Source: CAZMXP01 sp964570285
Lineage (GTDB): Bacteria; Planctomycetota; PLA2
Assembly: GCA_964570285.1 (NCBI GenBank)
Contig: CAZMXP010000003.1
Location: 62,001-126,000 of the forward strand
DNA: 64,000 bases
Direction: 5' to 3'
Position numbers and translations under genes: made by a program. This document shows positions 41,868-49,999 of this stretch, one piece after another. The stretch's first letter is position 1. Each line of letters begins with the position of its first letter. The notes under the pieces were generated by a model, which made no database searches, had not been told where the DNA came from, and worked only from the letters and a program-made list of their open reading frames with translations.

Positions 41868-42785
41868 CTAGCGCCGGGGGTCGCGCTCGTGGCAATCGAG
41901 GCAGGTCACGACCTTCGTCAGGCGGTCGCCGCCGAGGCGGTTGAGCTTCTCGACCCACTGCTCCATCAGCTCGCCGACCCACTCCCGCTCCCTCGCGAGC
42001 CGCTCGGGCCGCTCCAGCGTCGCTTCGAGCAGGCCGTCCATGTTCGCGGTGTGGCACATCGAGCACTTGACGGGGGCCCCCGCAGGGTCCTTCAGCAGCG
42101 GTTTCCACGCCGACGCGGGCTCGCGGTTGGTGGTCGGCGCCTCGGAGAGCGCCTGGACGAAGGTCTTCATGAAGTAGGCGTACGCCATCGCCCGGGCCTG
42201 GCGCTGGCCGGGGCTCAGGTGCTCGGTCTCCGGGTTCTTCTCGTGGCAGGTCGTGCAGGTGACCGGCGCCCTGAGCCTCTCCCCGTGCACCGTGTTGAGC
42301 CGCTTCATCCAGTTCCGCATCAGCGGGATCATGAAGGCGGGATCCTTGCGGAACGACTCCACCGCCTGCGAGCCCGGGTCGCTCGCCTTCATCCCCTCGA
42401 CGTTGTACTTCGTCGGGTCGTGGCAGTCGGCGCAGTCGATCGGCGCGCTCCCCTCGCGCAGCGGCGAGGTCCACTGCGGGTTCGGCTCGCGGTTCTGCGG
42501 CGTGCCCACGAGCGCCGCGACGAACTTCTTCATGAAGTGCGCCTTCGCCTGCGACGCCGCGGCCCGGTCCTGCGGGGCGCCGCCGCCGTGGGGATCCTTC
42601 GCGTCGCCGCCCTGCGCGCCGGGCCTGCGCGTCTCCCCCCCGTGCCCCCCCCCCATCCTCTTCTGGTAGTCGAGGTAGGTCTCGGACGTATCCCGGCTCG
42701 AGAAGATCATCATGCCGGCGCTGCCGAGCAGAAGGCCGAAGAAGAGGCCGATCAGCAGGACGGGGGTCGGGCGGCGTGCGCTCAC
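41868..42785 (-). CDS. Membrane-anchored tetraheme c-type cytochrome
   Basis: A 305-residue protein with an N-terminal signal anchor (about 8-30), a Gly/His-rich linker and four CxxCH heme sites (CADCH, CTTCH, CSMCH, CLDCH). These sit in two similar halves, each with a KxFMKxFVxAL and WMKRLN/WVEKLNRL-like helix, so the protein looks internally duplicated. The pattern resembles reaction-centre-cytochrome-like multihemes used in periplasmic electron transfer. GTG 42785 is the start, with TACAAT seven bases upstream. No oxidoreductase partner is adjacent. Confidence 0.85.
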   Translation of the reverse strand: MSARRPTPVLLIGLFFGLLLGSAGMMIFSSRDTSETYLDYQKRMGGGHGGETRRPGAQGGDAKDPHGGGAPQDRAAASQAKAHFMKKFVAALVGTPQNREPNPQWTSPLREGSAPIDCADCHDPTKYNVEGMKASDPGSQAVESFRKDPAFMIPLMRNWMKRLNTVHGERLRAPVTCTTCHEKNPETEHLSPGQRQARAMAYAYFMKTFVQALSEAPTTNREPASAWKPLLKDPAGAPVKCSMCHTANMDGLLEATLERPERLAREREWVGELMEQWVEKLNRLGGDRLTKVVTCLDCHERDPRR

Positions 42786-42792
42786 GGGAGGG

Positions 42793-42798
42793 ATTGTA
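42793..42798 (-). promoter_or_regulatory. -10 box (TACAAT) of a leaderless cytochrome transcript
   Basis: TACAAT stands seven bases before the GTG at 42785 on the minus strand. Confidence 0.55.
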
Positions 42799-42811
42799 GG
42801 CGCGCCGGCAA

Positions 42812-44341
42812 CTACCTCCAATGGGCCGGGAGGGGCTCGGGCGCCGCGGCGCCCGCGAGCCGCACCGCCTCGACGACGAGGTCGCGCTGCTCGCACCCCT
42901 CCACCGTCGCGTAGCCGTCGAAGGATCCCTGGCGCTGCTGCGCCAACTCCTGCGCGAGCGAGAGGCGCACGCGCTGGCCGCGGCGCATGACCACCTCGCG
43001 GCTGTAGAAGAGCTGGCCGGTGTCGTTGGTGAGGCGCAGCGTCACCTTCGCGGGTCGCACGCCGAGGTAGATGAGCACGAACTCGGTATCGAGGCTGCGG
43101 CGGGCGTCGAGGCTCACGCGCGGGAAGATCGCGCTGATGGCCTGCGCGCCGGGGGGCTGCCCGCATCCGTCCACGACCGCCGGATCCGCCGGATGGAGAG
43201 GGGGCTCGGGGGCCGCAGGTTCCGTCGGTGCCGTCTCCGGCGGCGGGAAGGGGGTCCAGTCGCGCGGCAGTTCGGCGTCGCCGGGGATGCGCAGGACCGT
43301 GAAGGTCATGTCGTTGCTCCCCGCGGCGATGCTCCACCCGGTGCGCGAGGGGTTGCTGCCCATCGCGACGACGGCCGTGCCGGGCAGGAACTTCTCGTGG
43401 TGGATGCTCGCGCGCCGGTCCCGCTCGACGACGGCGATCCAGGCGCGTCCGTCCCGCGTGCCCCCGACGAGCAGATGCTGCGCGTCGAGCACCTGCACGA
43501 GGTCGAGGGATCCCATGCCGTAGTCGGTGGACGCGGTCACCTCGAACTTCGTCACGAGCACCGGCACCGGGATCCACGGCGTGCGCTTGCCGCCCCCGGC
43601 GGAGAGGGCGACCAGCGTCGCGCGCCCGCCGCGGGTCCCGGCGATCCAGAGTTCGCGCCCTTCCCCGACCATCGCGCGGGGCAGCAGGCCTGGCACCGCG
43701 TAGGCGTACTCCTCCCTGAACGCGAAGCCGCTCCCGCTTCCGTCGAGATGGAGCAGCCGCGAATCGTCGGTCGCGACGACGATGTCGGCCCGGTCGTCGC
43801 GGTCGAGGAAGTAGGGAGGGGTCGACGCGATCACGTTGACCCCCGGCCGCGCGATGAGGCTGCTGAAGCCCTTGCCCCCGGCTCTCGGACCCGCGACCGT
43901 GAGACCCGCATCGTGCGCGAGCACGAGCACCGGCCCCTCGCGCAGCGAACCCATCGCGAGCGTCCTCCAGTTGCGGAGGCCCGCGAGCGACTCACTGCCG
44001 GCATCCGTTCCGCCGAGCCTGCCGGACTGGAACTTCATCTCCCTGAGCGTGATCGCCTTCCCCGAGGCGGTCGCCATGAGGACGCCCGACCCGTGGCGGA
44101 AGAGGCCGACGGCGGACTCGCGCAGCCGCGAGCCGTCGTAGTACTCGCCCCTGTGGCTGAGGATGCGCAGGTGGCCGACGCCGGGGGGACGCTGCTCGAT
44201 GAGCGCGGGCAGGTGTCCGTCGCCGGCGGCGAGGGCGTCCACGCCGCGCGCCTCCCCGACGTAGACCTCCTGCGAGATCTGGATCAGCGGGTCGGCGAGA
44301 GCAGGGGAAAGGAGGAGCAGGGCAACCATGGGAATGCGCAT
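42812..44341 (-). CDS. Secreted beta-propeller-like protein with C-terminal beta-sandwich
   Basis: A 509-residue protein with a signal peptide (about 1-16). The first ~370 residues hold repeated short beta-strand units around aspartates and glycines (for example YFLDRDDRADIVVATDDSRLLHLDG), as in VCBS/FG-GAP propellers. A Pro-rich linker (about 375-400) leads to a C-terminal domain (LIYLGVRPAKVTLRLTNDTGQLFYSREVVMRRGQRVRLSL) typical of an Ig-like sandwich. Function unknown; extracytoplasmic binding is likely. A TAGGCT box lies seven bases before the ATG. Confidence 0.65.
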   Translation of the reverse strand: MRIPMVALLLLSPALADPLIQISQEVYVGEARGVDALAAGDGHLPALIEQRPPGVGHLRILSHRGEYYDGSRLRESAVGLFRHGSGVLMATASGKAITLREMKFQSGRLGGTDAGSESLAGLRNWRTLAMGSLREGPVLVLAHDAGLTVAGPRAGGKGFSSLIARPGVNVIASTPPYFLDRDDRADIVVATDDSRLLHLDGSGSGFAFREEYAYAVPGLLPRAMVGEGRELWIAGTRGGRATLVALSAGGGKRTPWIPVPVLVTKFEVTASTDYGMGSLDLVQVLDAQHLLVGGTRDGRAWIAVVERDRRASIHHEKFLPGTAVVAMGSNPSRTGWSIAAGSNDMTFTVLRIPGDAELPRDWTPFPPPETAPTEPAAPEPPLHPADPAVVDGCGQPPGAQAISAIFPRVSLDARRSLDTEFVLIYLGVRPAKVTLRLTNDTGQLFYSREVVMRRGQRVRLSLAQELAQQRQGSFDGYATVEGCEQRDLVVEAVRLAGAAAPEPLPAHWR

Positions 44342-44348
44342 GGGGTCT

Positions 44349-44354
44349 AGCCTA
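44349..44354 (-). promoter_or_regulatory. -10 box (TAGGCT) of a leaderless transcript
   Basis: TAGGCT stands seven bases before the ATG at 44341 on the minus strand. Confidence 0.5.
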
Positions 44355-44429
44355 CCTCTTTTCCGGCCGATCCCATGAGGGTGTAGAATCCCCCCCGGGC
44401 CCCCCCTCCATCCACATCAAGGCACCCCC

Positions 44430-46013
44430 ATGCGAGTCCTGTTCGTCTACCCCAATATCGATTGCCCCCCCGGCATCAACCACGGGCTCGCGGCCATGTC
44501 GGCGGTGCTGAAGCAGCGCGGCCACGAGGTGGGCCTGATCCACGTCTGCGACAACCTCTGGGAGATCCCCACCACCGCGGAGGTGGTGCAGCAGATCGAG
44601 GACTTCCGGCCCGACATCGTGGGGTGGTCGGCGATGAGCCAGCAGTTCGCCTGGGTCTGCGCGACCAGCAAGGCGCTCCGGGCGGCCCGGCCCGACCTGC
44701 CCCAGGCGGTGGGCGGCGTGCACTGCACGATGGTGCCCGACGAGGTGACCGCGACCGACCTCTTCGAGTGGGTCTTCGTGGGCGAGTGCGACCTCGCGTT
44801 CGCCGACCTCGTGGACCGGATGCGCGACGGCGGCGACCGGCTGACGGTCCCGAACACGCGCATCTGCGCCCGCTTCTCGCCGACGGGCAAGGTCCTCTCG
44901 AACCCGGTGGGCCCCTTCCCCGACCTCGCCTCCCTCCCCGAGACCGACTACGACCTCTTCGACATCGACCACATCGTCGGCAAGAAGAGCGGGTGGATGG
45001 GGCTGATCACGAGCCGCGGCTGCCCCTACAAGTGCACCTACTGCTTCAACAAGGAGATCGTCGACCTCTACAAGGAGGAGGGCGGCGCGAAGTCGATGAA
45101 GGAGTACCTGCGCGCCTACCCCGTCGAGCAGATGGTCGGCGAGATCAAGAGGCTCAAGGAGCGCCACCCGGGCATCCGCACGCTCATCATCGACGACGAC
45201 CTCTTCACGCTGAACAAGAAGTACGTGATGGAGTGGACGGCCGCCTACCGCAAGAGCGGCCTCAAGATCCCGTTCGTCGTCAACGCCCACGTGCAGTGCT
45301 TCGACGACGAGATGGCGAAGGCGCTCGCCGACGCGGGCTGCATCATCACGAAGTACGGCCTCGAGTCGGGCAGCCCGCGCGTGCGCAAGGATGTCCTCTG
45401 GCGCTACATGACCAACCGGCAGATCGAGGACATGACCGCGACGGCGCACCGCCACGGCCTGCACACGAGCGCGTTCGTGATGTTCGGCCTGCCGCGCGAG
45501 ACGAAGGAGGAGATCTACGAGACCCTCCGCCTCTGCGCCAAGGTCAAGATGGGCCGCTTCCGCTGGGCGATCTTCTACCCCTTCCCGGGCACCGCGGGCT
45601 ACACGATCGCGAAGGACGCGGGGCTGATCGACTGGGAGCGCTGGTCGGGCATGGGCAACTACTTCGACGCGAGCTGCCTCAAGTTCGGCGACGAGCACGA
45701 CCTGTTCATCGAGAAGCTCGGCGCGCTCTGCTCGTGGTACGTCAACGCGCTCACCGACTGGCCCTGCGCGAAGACCTACACCGAACTCGTCCACGAGGTC
45801 GAGGCGATGGATCGCGCGACGTTCCGCAAGCGCCGCGGCGAGCTCGTCAAGTACGACCGCGAGCTCTCCGAGGAGCTGCTCCGCCTCGACATCCCCCACT
45901 ACTCGATCCGCTACGCGCACGTGATGGGCGTCCGCAGCGACTTCGTCAAGTGGGAGCGCCGCCTCGAGCGCAACAGCCGCGAGGAGCAGGCGGTCGTCTA
46001 CACGCTCGACTAG
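44430..46013 (+). CDS. B12-binding-domain radical SAM protein
   Basis: A 527-residue protein. The N-terminal ~140 residues form a cobalamin-binding Rossmann-like domain (GLAAMSAVLKQRGHEVGLIH, DIVGWSAMSQQF, AVGGVHCTMVPDE), though the DxHxxG cobalamin-His motif is not obvious. The radical SAM core begins SRGCPYKCTYCFN with cluster cysteines 198, 202 and 205, followed by IIDDDLF and YGLESGSPRVR. It belongs to the large BchE-like group. The product is unknown. A TAGAAT box about 40 bases upstream could be its -10; the leader is C-rich without a clear Shine-Dalgarno site. It is not clustered with substrate genes. Confidence 0.85.
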   Translation: MRVLFVYPNIDCPPGINHGLAAMSAVLKQRGHEVGLIHVCDNLWEIPTTAEVVQQIEDFRPDIVGWSAMSQQFAWVCATSKALRAARPDLPQAVGGVHCTMVPDEVTATDLFEWVFVGECDLAFADLVDRMRDGGDRLTVPNTRICARFSPTGKVLSNPVGPFPDLASLPETDYDLFDIDHIVGKKSGWMGLITSRGCPYKCTYCFNKEIVDLYKEEGGAKSMKEYLRAYPVEQMVGEIKRLKERHPGIRTLIIDDDLFTLNKKYVMEWTAAYRKSGLKIPFVVNAHVQCFDDEMAKALADAGCIITKYGLESGSPRVRKDVLWRYMTNRQIEDMTATAHRHGLHTSAFVMFGLPRETKEEIYETLRLCAKVKMGRFRWAIFYPFPGTAGYTIAKDAGLIDWERWSGMGNYFDASCLKFGDEHDLFIEKLGALCSWYVNALTDWPCAKTYTELVHEVEAMDRATFRKRRGELVKYDRELSEELLRLDIPHYSIRYAHVMGVRSDFVKWERRLERNSREEQAVVYTLD

Positions 46014-46567
46014 CGACAGCGGCGCCGGGAGTAGAACCCGAAGCCGAAGTGCGCGTGGTGTCGCGGAGGCTCGGGGCGCTCGACGGCGATCGCGAGCTCG
46101 GTCGCTCCGGGAGCCGGCTCGAGGGCCGACGCGACGAGCGAAACGGGGAGGGGCACGGGGAGGGCCGGATAGGACTCGTGGATCCACGGGGAATCCGCCG
46201 CGCGCGAATCGCGGACGAGGATCGCGAGATCGCCTTCGCGGTCCCGTGCGGCGTGGAACGAGCCCACATACCGCGCCTCCCCCTTGACCGCCACGAGGCG
46301 AGGACGGTCGACCTTCGGGTAGTAGCCGCCGATGGAGACGACGTCGTAGGTGCCCGGCTCGAGCGCGACGACGAAGGGGTCGTGCTCCGGACGCAGGCTG
46401 ACCTCTTTTCCGTCGGCCCCGCGCAGCAGCAGCCGCGGCAGGACCGGGGTGCCATCGAAGCGGAAGCTCCCCGCCACGATCGCGGCGTCCGCAGGGAGAC
46501 CCCCCTCCCTCGGGAGGTCGCGGACGGGGGTCGCGCACGCCGCCGCGAGCAGCCCCGCCGCGAGGAT
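46010..46567 (-). CDS. Putative lipoprotein with no canonical start codon
   Basis: The reading frame encodes a lipoprotein-like leader (ILAAGLLAAACATP, with a plausible lipobox Cys), then a small beta-rich domain (AAIVAGSFRFDGTPVLPRLLLRG, VVALEPGTYDVVSIGGYYPKV, ARYVGSFHAARDREGDLAILVRD) like a carboxypeptidase-regulatory-type fold. No ATG, GTG or TTG in this frame sits near the leader. The coordinate given uses an ATC (46567-46565), and GTA at 46573 is the other codon nearby. The gene directly follows the TAG of the selenoprotein-like gene, so reinitiation at a non-standard codon, a sequencing error or a frameshifted fusion must be considered. It ends converging on the radical SAM gene with a four-base overlap. 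Confidence 0.45.
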   Translation of the reverse strand: MLAAGLLAAACATPVRDLPREGGLPADAAIVAGSFRFDGTPVLPRLLLRGADGKEVSLRPEHDPFVVALEPGTYDVVSIGGYYPKVDRPRLVAVKGEARYVGSFHAARDREGDLAILVRDSRAADSPWIHESYPALPVPLPVSLVASALEPAPGATELAIAVERPEPPRHHAHFGFGFYSRRRCR

Positions 46568-46569
46568 CG

Positions 46570-47574
46570 CTACGCGCCGAGGCGTTGGAGCGCCTCCTCG
46601 GCCAGCTTGCCGGCGCGGGTCTCGGGGTACTTCTTCGCAAGACGCTTGTAGGCGCTCTTCGCGCCGCCGAGCTTCTTCGCCTTGCCTTCGGCCTTCGATT
46701 CGAGCGCCTGGGCCTTCTCGAGGGCCTCCCAGGCGTCCACCTCGTCCTTGACGGCGGGGTCGGCGGAGAGCTCCTTGTCCTTCGCCCAGGCCCACTCCGC
46801 GACCTCCATGCCGGCAAAGTCCTTCTCGAGCATCTTCAGGTCGTCGAAGGCGCGTGCATAGGCCTTGCCCGCGACGGACTGCTCGACGAGGCTGCGCAGG
46901 AAGTTGGCGTACGCCTCGCACTTGCCGCGCAGGAACTCGGCGTCGGCGACGACGGTGCGGTCGTCCCCCGCGAGGTACTTCTCGGCGCCCGCCCAGGCCT
47001 TGCCGACGTCGCCCTTCTCGTAGGACTTCACGAGCCCCTTGAGCGCCGGCGCGAGCTCCTTGCCGAGGTCGGCGTCGAAGATCTCCTTCAGGAGTTCCTC
47101 GATCTTCTGCTCGCTCGGGACCCCCTCGCCGACGACGACGCCGCGCGCGTCGATGAGGTAGGCGTGCGGGATGCCGCGCGGGCCGGGATCGATGAAGCGG
47201 GCGGCGGTCTCCTTGCCGGGGTCGGAGCCGATCCAGTAGCGCGCCGACTTCTCCTTCAGCATCTTCGATTCGAGCAGGCCCGGGGCCTCGTCGGAGATCG
47301 CGATGACCCTGAGCCCCTTGTCGAAGTACTTGTCATGAAGTTCGTTCAGGTGACCCACCTGAGCCATGCAGGGGCCTCACCACGTCGCGAAGAACTCGAG
47401 CAGGAAGACCTTGCCGCGCAGCACCGCCGAGTTCGGGCTCTCCTTGCCGGTGTTGAACCAGCTCTTCGCGCCGATGTCGGGGACCGCCTGGCCGTCGAGT
47501 TTCTTCCAGCCTTCGGCGCTCGCGGGGAGGCTGGCGAGGAGGATCGCGGAGAGGGAGAGCAGGCAATTGCGCAT
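46570..47574 (-). CDS. TlpA-like thioredoxin with in-frame UGA at the active site (probable selenoprotein)
   Basis: One 334-codon frame runs from ATG 47574 to TAG at 46570, interrupted only by TGA at 47379-47377 (codon 66). The signal peptide (residues 1-20, ending PASA) and the redoxin start (KVFLLEFFATW) precede the TGA; GPC and a normal TlpA-like continuation (RVIAISDEAP, the cis-Pro segment RGIPHAYLIDARG) follow. The active site would be W-U-G-P-C instead of W-C-G-P-C. A hairpin of bacterial SECIS type lies 14 bases after the TGA. A C-terminal helical domain (about 165-334) follows. No sel genes are in the window. A nonsense mutation or read error is the alternative. A TACAAT box six bases before the ATG suggests leaderless transcription. 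Confidence 0.75.
47346..47362 (-). promoter_or_regulatory. Candidate bacterial SECIS element
   Basis: In the mRNA TCAGGTG pairs with CACCTGA (7 bp, perfect) around the loop GGT. The stem begins 14 bases and the loop 21 bases after the UGA, inside the 16-37 base range known for bacterial SECIS loops, and the loop opens with G, as required. Confidence 0.6.
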
Positions 47575-47580
47575 CGCCCC

Positions 47581-47586
47581 ATTGTA
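47581..47586 (-). promoter_or_regulatory. -10 box (TACAAT) of a leaderless transcript
   Basis: TACAAT stands six bases before the ATG at 47574 of the thioredoxin-like gene on the minus strand. Confidence 0.55.
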
Positions 47587-47597
47587 CGCCCGGCGGC

Positions 47598-47603
47598 TAT
47601 CCT
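47598..47603 (+). promoter_or_regulatory. -10-like box (TATCCT) before hrpB
   Basis: TATCCT lies eight bases before the GTG at 47612. It is back to back with the divergent TACAAT box of the thioredoxin gene. Confidence 0.4.
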
Positions 47604-47611
47604 GCTGCGCT

Positions 47612-49990
47612 GTGGCCCCCTCGCCGCTGCCGATCGACGACGTGCTGCCGTGGCTCCTGGGCGCCTTGCGGACGGGCGGCGGTGCCGTGCTCCGGGCGCC
47701 CACGGGCGCGGGAAAGACGACTCGCGTGCCGCCGGCGCTTCTCGACGGCGGGCTGGCGGGGGAGGGCATGGTCGTGATGCTCGAGCCGCGCCGGATCGCG
47801 GCGCGGGCGGCGGCGCGGCGCATCGCCGAGGAGCGCGGCGCGACGGTGGGCGGCGAGGTGGGTTGGCAGGTGCGCTTCGACCGGCGCGCCGGGCGCGACA
47901 CGCGCATCCTCGTCGTGACCGAGGGCATCCTCGTGCGCATGCTGCAGCGCGACCCCCTGCTCGAAAGCGTCGGCGCGCTCGTCTTCGACGAGTTCCACGA
48001 GCGCCGCCTCGACGGCGAACTCGCGCTCGCCATGGCGCGCCGCGTCCAGCGCGAGGCGCGGCCCGACCTGCGCCTCGTCGCGATGTCGGCCACCGCGGAG
48101 ACGGCCCCGCTCGCCGCGTTCCTCGGCGACTGCCCCGTCGTCGCGGCGGAGGGGCGCCTCTTTCCCGTCGAGATCGTGCACCTGCCCGCCCCCCCGATGC
48201 GGGAGGCGCCCGAGGCCGCGGCCGATGCCGCGGTCGACGCGCTCCGCCGCACGGGAGGGGACGTCCTCGTCTTCCTGCCCGGGGCGGGCGAGATCCGCCG
48301 CGCGCACCGGCGCCTCGAAGAGCGCAAGCCCGCGGCCGCGGTCTGCGAACTCTACGGCGACCTGCCCCCCGGCGAGCAGGACGCCGTGCTGCGCGGCGGG
48401 GGCGGGCGACGCATCATCCTCGCGACCAACGTCGCCGAGACCTCCGTGACGGTCGAAGGGGTCACCGCCGTCGTCGACTCGGGCCTCGCCCGCGTGATGC
48501 GCTTCGACCCCGCGGTCGGTATGCCGCGCCTGAACGTCGAGCGCATCTCCCGCTCCTCGGCCGACCAGCGCGCCGGGCGCGCGGGCCGCCTCGCCGAGGG
48601 GCTCTGCCTGCGCCTCTGGACCGCCCACGACCACCGCGGCCTCCCCGCGCAGGACGAGCCCGAGGTGCGCCGCGTCGATCTCGCCGGGGCCGTGCTCGAA
48701 CTGCTCGCGTGGGGGGAGCGCGACATCGCCGCGTTCCCCTGGTTCGACCCCCCGGACCCCCCGCGCCTCGCCTCCGCGATGCAACTGCTCGAACGTCTCG
48801 GCGCCGTTGCCTCCGGGAGCCTCACGCCGCTCGGCCGCCGCATGGCGCAAGTGCCCGCCCACCCGCGCCTCGCGCGCCTGCTGCTCGAAGGCGGCGAGAG
48901 CGCGGGGCTCGCCGCGGCGCTGCTCTCGGAGCGCGACGCGACCCGGCCGCGCGAGGCGCGCCACCGCTCCGACAGCGACCTGCTCGACCGGCTCGACGCC
49001 GACCTGCCGCGCCACATGCTGCAGGCGGCGCGGCAGTACGCGAGGATGGCGCCGGCAGAGGGCGACCTGCTGCGCGCCCTCTTCGCGGCCTATCCGGACC
49101 GCCTCGCGAGACGTCGCGAGCCGGGGAGCCGCAGGGGCCTGATGTCGGGGGGCCGGGGGGTCGTGCTGCACGAGGCGAGCGCGGTCACCGATGCGGAGCT
49201 CTTCCTCTGCCTCGACCTCGACGCGGGCAGCGGCGGCGACGCGGTCGTGCGGATGGCGTCGAAGGTCGAGCGCGACTGGCTGCCCGAAGGGGAGTTGGAC
49301 CGGGCGGTCGAGGTGCGCTTCCACGACGAGCGCGTCTCGGCCGTCCGCGTGACGCGGTGGCACGACCTCGTGCTCGACGAGACGCCCGCCGGGCTTCCGG
49401 CGGACGGCAGCGCGGAGGCGCTGCTCGCGCGGGAGGCGGCGGCGGGCCTCGACCTCGCGGTCGGGGACGCGGCAAGGCTGCTCGCCCGGCTCGACTGCCT
49501 GCGCGCATGGATGCCCGAGCTCGGGCTTCCCCCCCTCGACTGGCGCGACTGCCTGCCCGACCTCTGCCGCGGCCTCCGGTCGTTCGACGAGCTCAGGCGC
49601 GCGCCGCTCGAGGACTGGTTGCGCGCGCGGCTCGGCCACGGGCACCTGCGCGACCTCGACCGGCACGCCCCGGAGCGCATCACCGTGCCGAGCGGCAGCC
49701 GCGTGGCGCTCTCGTACGAGCCGGGCAAGGCGCCGGTCCTCGCGGTGCGCATGCAGGAGCTCTTCGGCGTCGCGGAGACGCCCCGGGTGGCCGGAGGGAG
49801 GGTGCCGGTGCTGCTGCACCTGCTCGCGCCGAACCGGAGGCCGCAGCAGGTGACCGACGACCTCGCGAGCTTCTGGCGCAACGTCTACCCGCGGGTGCGG
49901 CGGGAGTTGCGCGCGCGATACCCGCGCCACTCCTGGCCGGAGGATCCGGCGGCGGCGGACCCGGAGCGCAGGCCGCGACGCAAACCGTAG
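47612..49990 (+). CDS. hrpB: ATP-dependent RNA helicase HrpB
   Basis: A 792-residue DEAH-type helicase. Walker A is RAPTGAGKTT, motif II DEFHER, motif III SATAE; ATNVAETSVTVEGV and DQRAGRAGR are motifs V and VI. The C-terminal part contains the HrpB-specific domain ending in APNRRPQQVTDDLASFWRNVYPRVRRELRARYPRHSWPEDP. It uses ATP to remodel RNA; its cellular targets in bacteria are poorly known. The GTG start at 47612 places the helicase motif I at the expected distance from the N-terminus. Divergent from the selenoprotein-like gene. Confidence 0.92.
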   Translation: MAPSPLPIDDVLPWLLGALRTGGGAVLRAPTGAGKTTRVPPALLDGGLAGEGMVVMLEPRRIAARAAARRIAEERGATVGGEVGWQVRFDRRAGRDTRILVVTEGILVRMLQRDPLLESVGALVFDEFHERRLDGELALAMARRVQREARPDLRLVAMSATAETAPLAAFLGDCPVVAAEGRLFPVEIVHLPAPPMREAPEAAADAAVDALRRTGGDVLVFLPGAGEIRRAHRRLEERKPAAAVCELYGDLPPGEQDAVLRGGGGRRIILATNVAETSVTVEGVTAVVDSGLARVMRFDPAVGMPRLNVERISRSSADQRAGRAGRLAEGLCLRLWTAHDHRGLPAQDEPEVRRVDLAGAVLELLAWGERDIAAFPWFDPPDPPRLASAMQLLERLGAVASGSLTPLGRRMAQVPAHPRLARLLLEGGESAGLAAALLSERDATRPREARHRSDSDLLDRLDADLPRHMLQAARQYARMAPAEGDLLRALFAAYPDRLARRREPGSRRGLMSGGRGVVLHEASAVTDAELFLCLDLDAGSGGDAVVRMASKVERDWLPEGELDRAVEVRFHDERVSAVRVTRWHDLVLDETPAGLPADGSAEALLAREAAAGLDLAVGDAARLLARLDCLRAWMPELGLPPLDWRDCLPDLCRGLRSFDELRRAPLEDWLRARLGHGHLRDLDRHAPERITVPSGSRVALSYEPGKAPVLAVRMQELFGVAETPRVAGGRVPVLLHLLAPNRRPQQVTDDLASFWRNVYPRVRRELRARYPRHSWPEDPAAADPERRPRRKP

Positions 49991-49993
49991 AAT
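49988..49993 (+). promoter_or_regulatory. -10 box (TAGAAT) of a leaderless transcript
   Basis: TAGAAT stands exactly six bases before the ATG at 50000 and overlaps the hrpB stop codon (TAG). Confidence 0.6.
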
Positions 49994-49999
49994 GCGGGC

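Noticed and set aside
46570..47367. Separate redoxin gene starting at ATG 47367 plus a truncated signal-peptide ORF at 47377-47574
   Set aside because: Both halves are in the same frame and join exactly at the active site; one UGA-containing gene explains them better than two broken ones.
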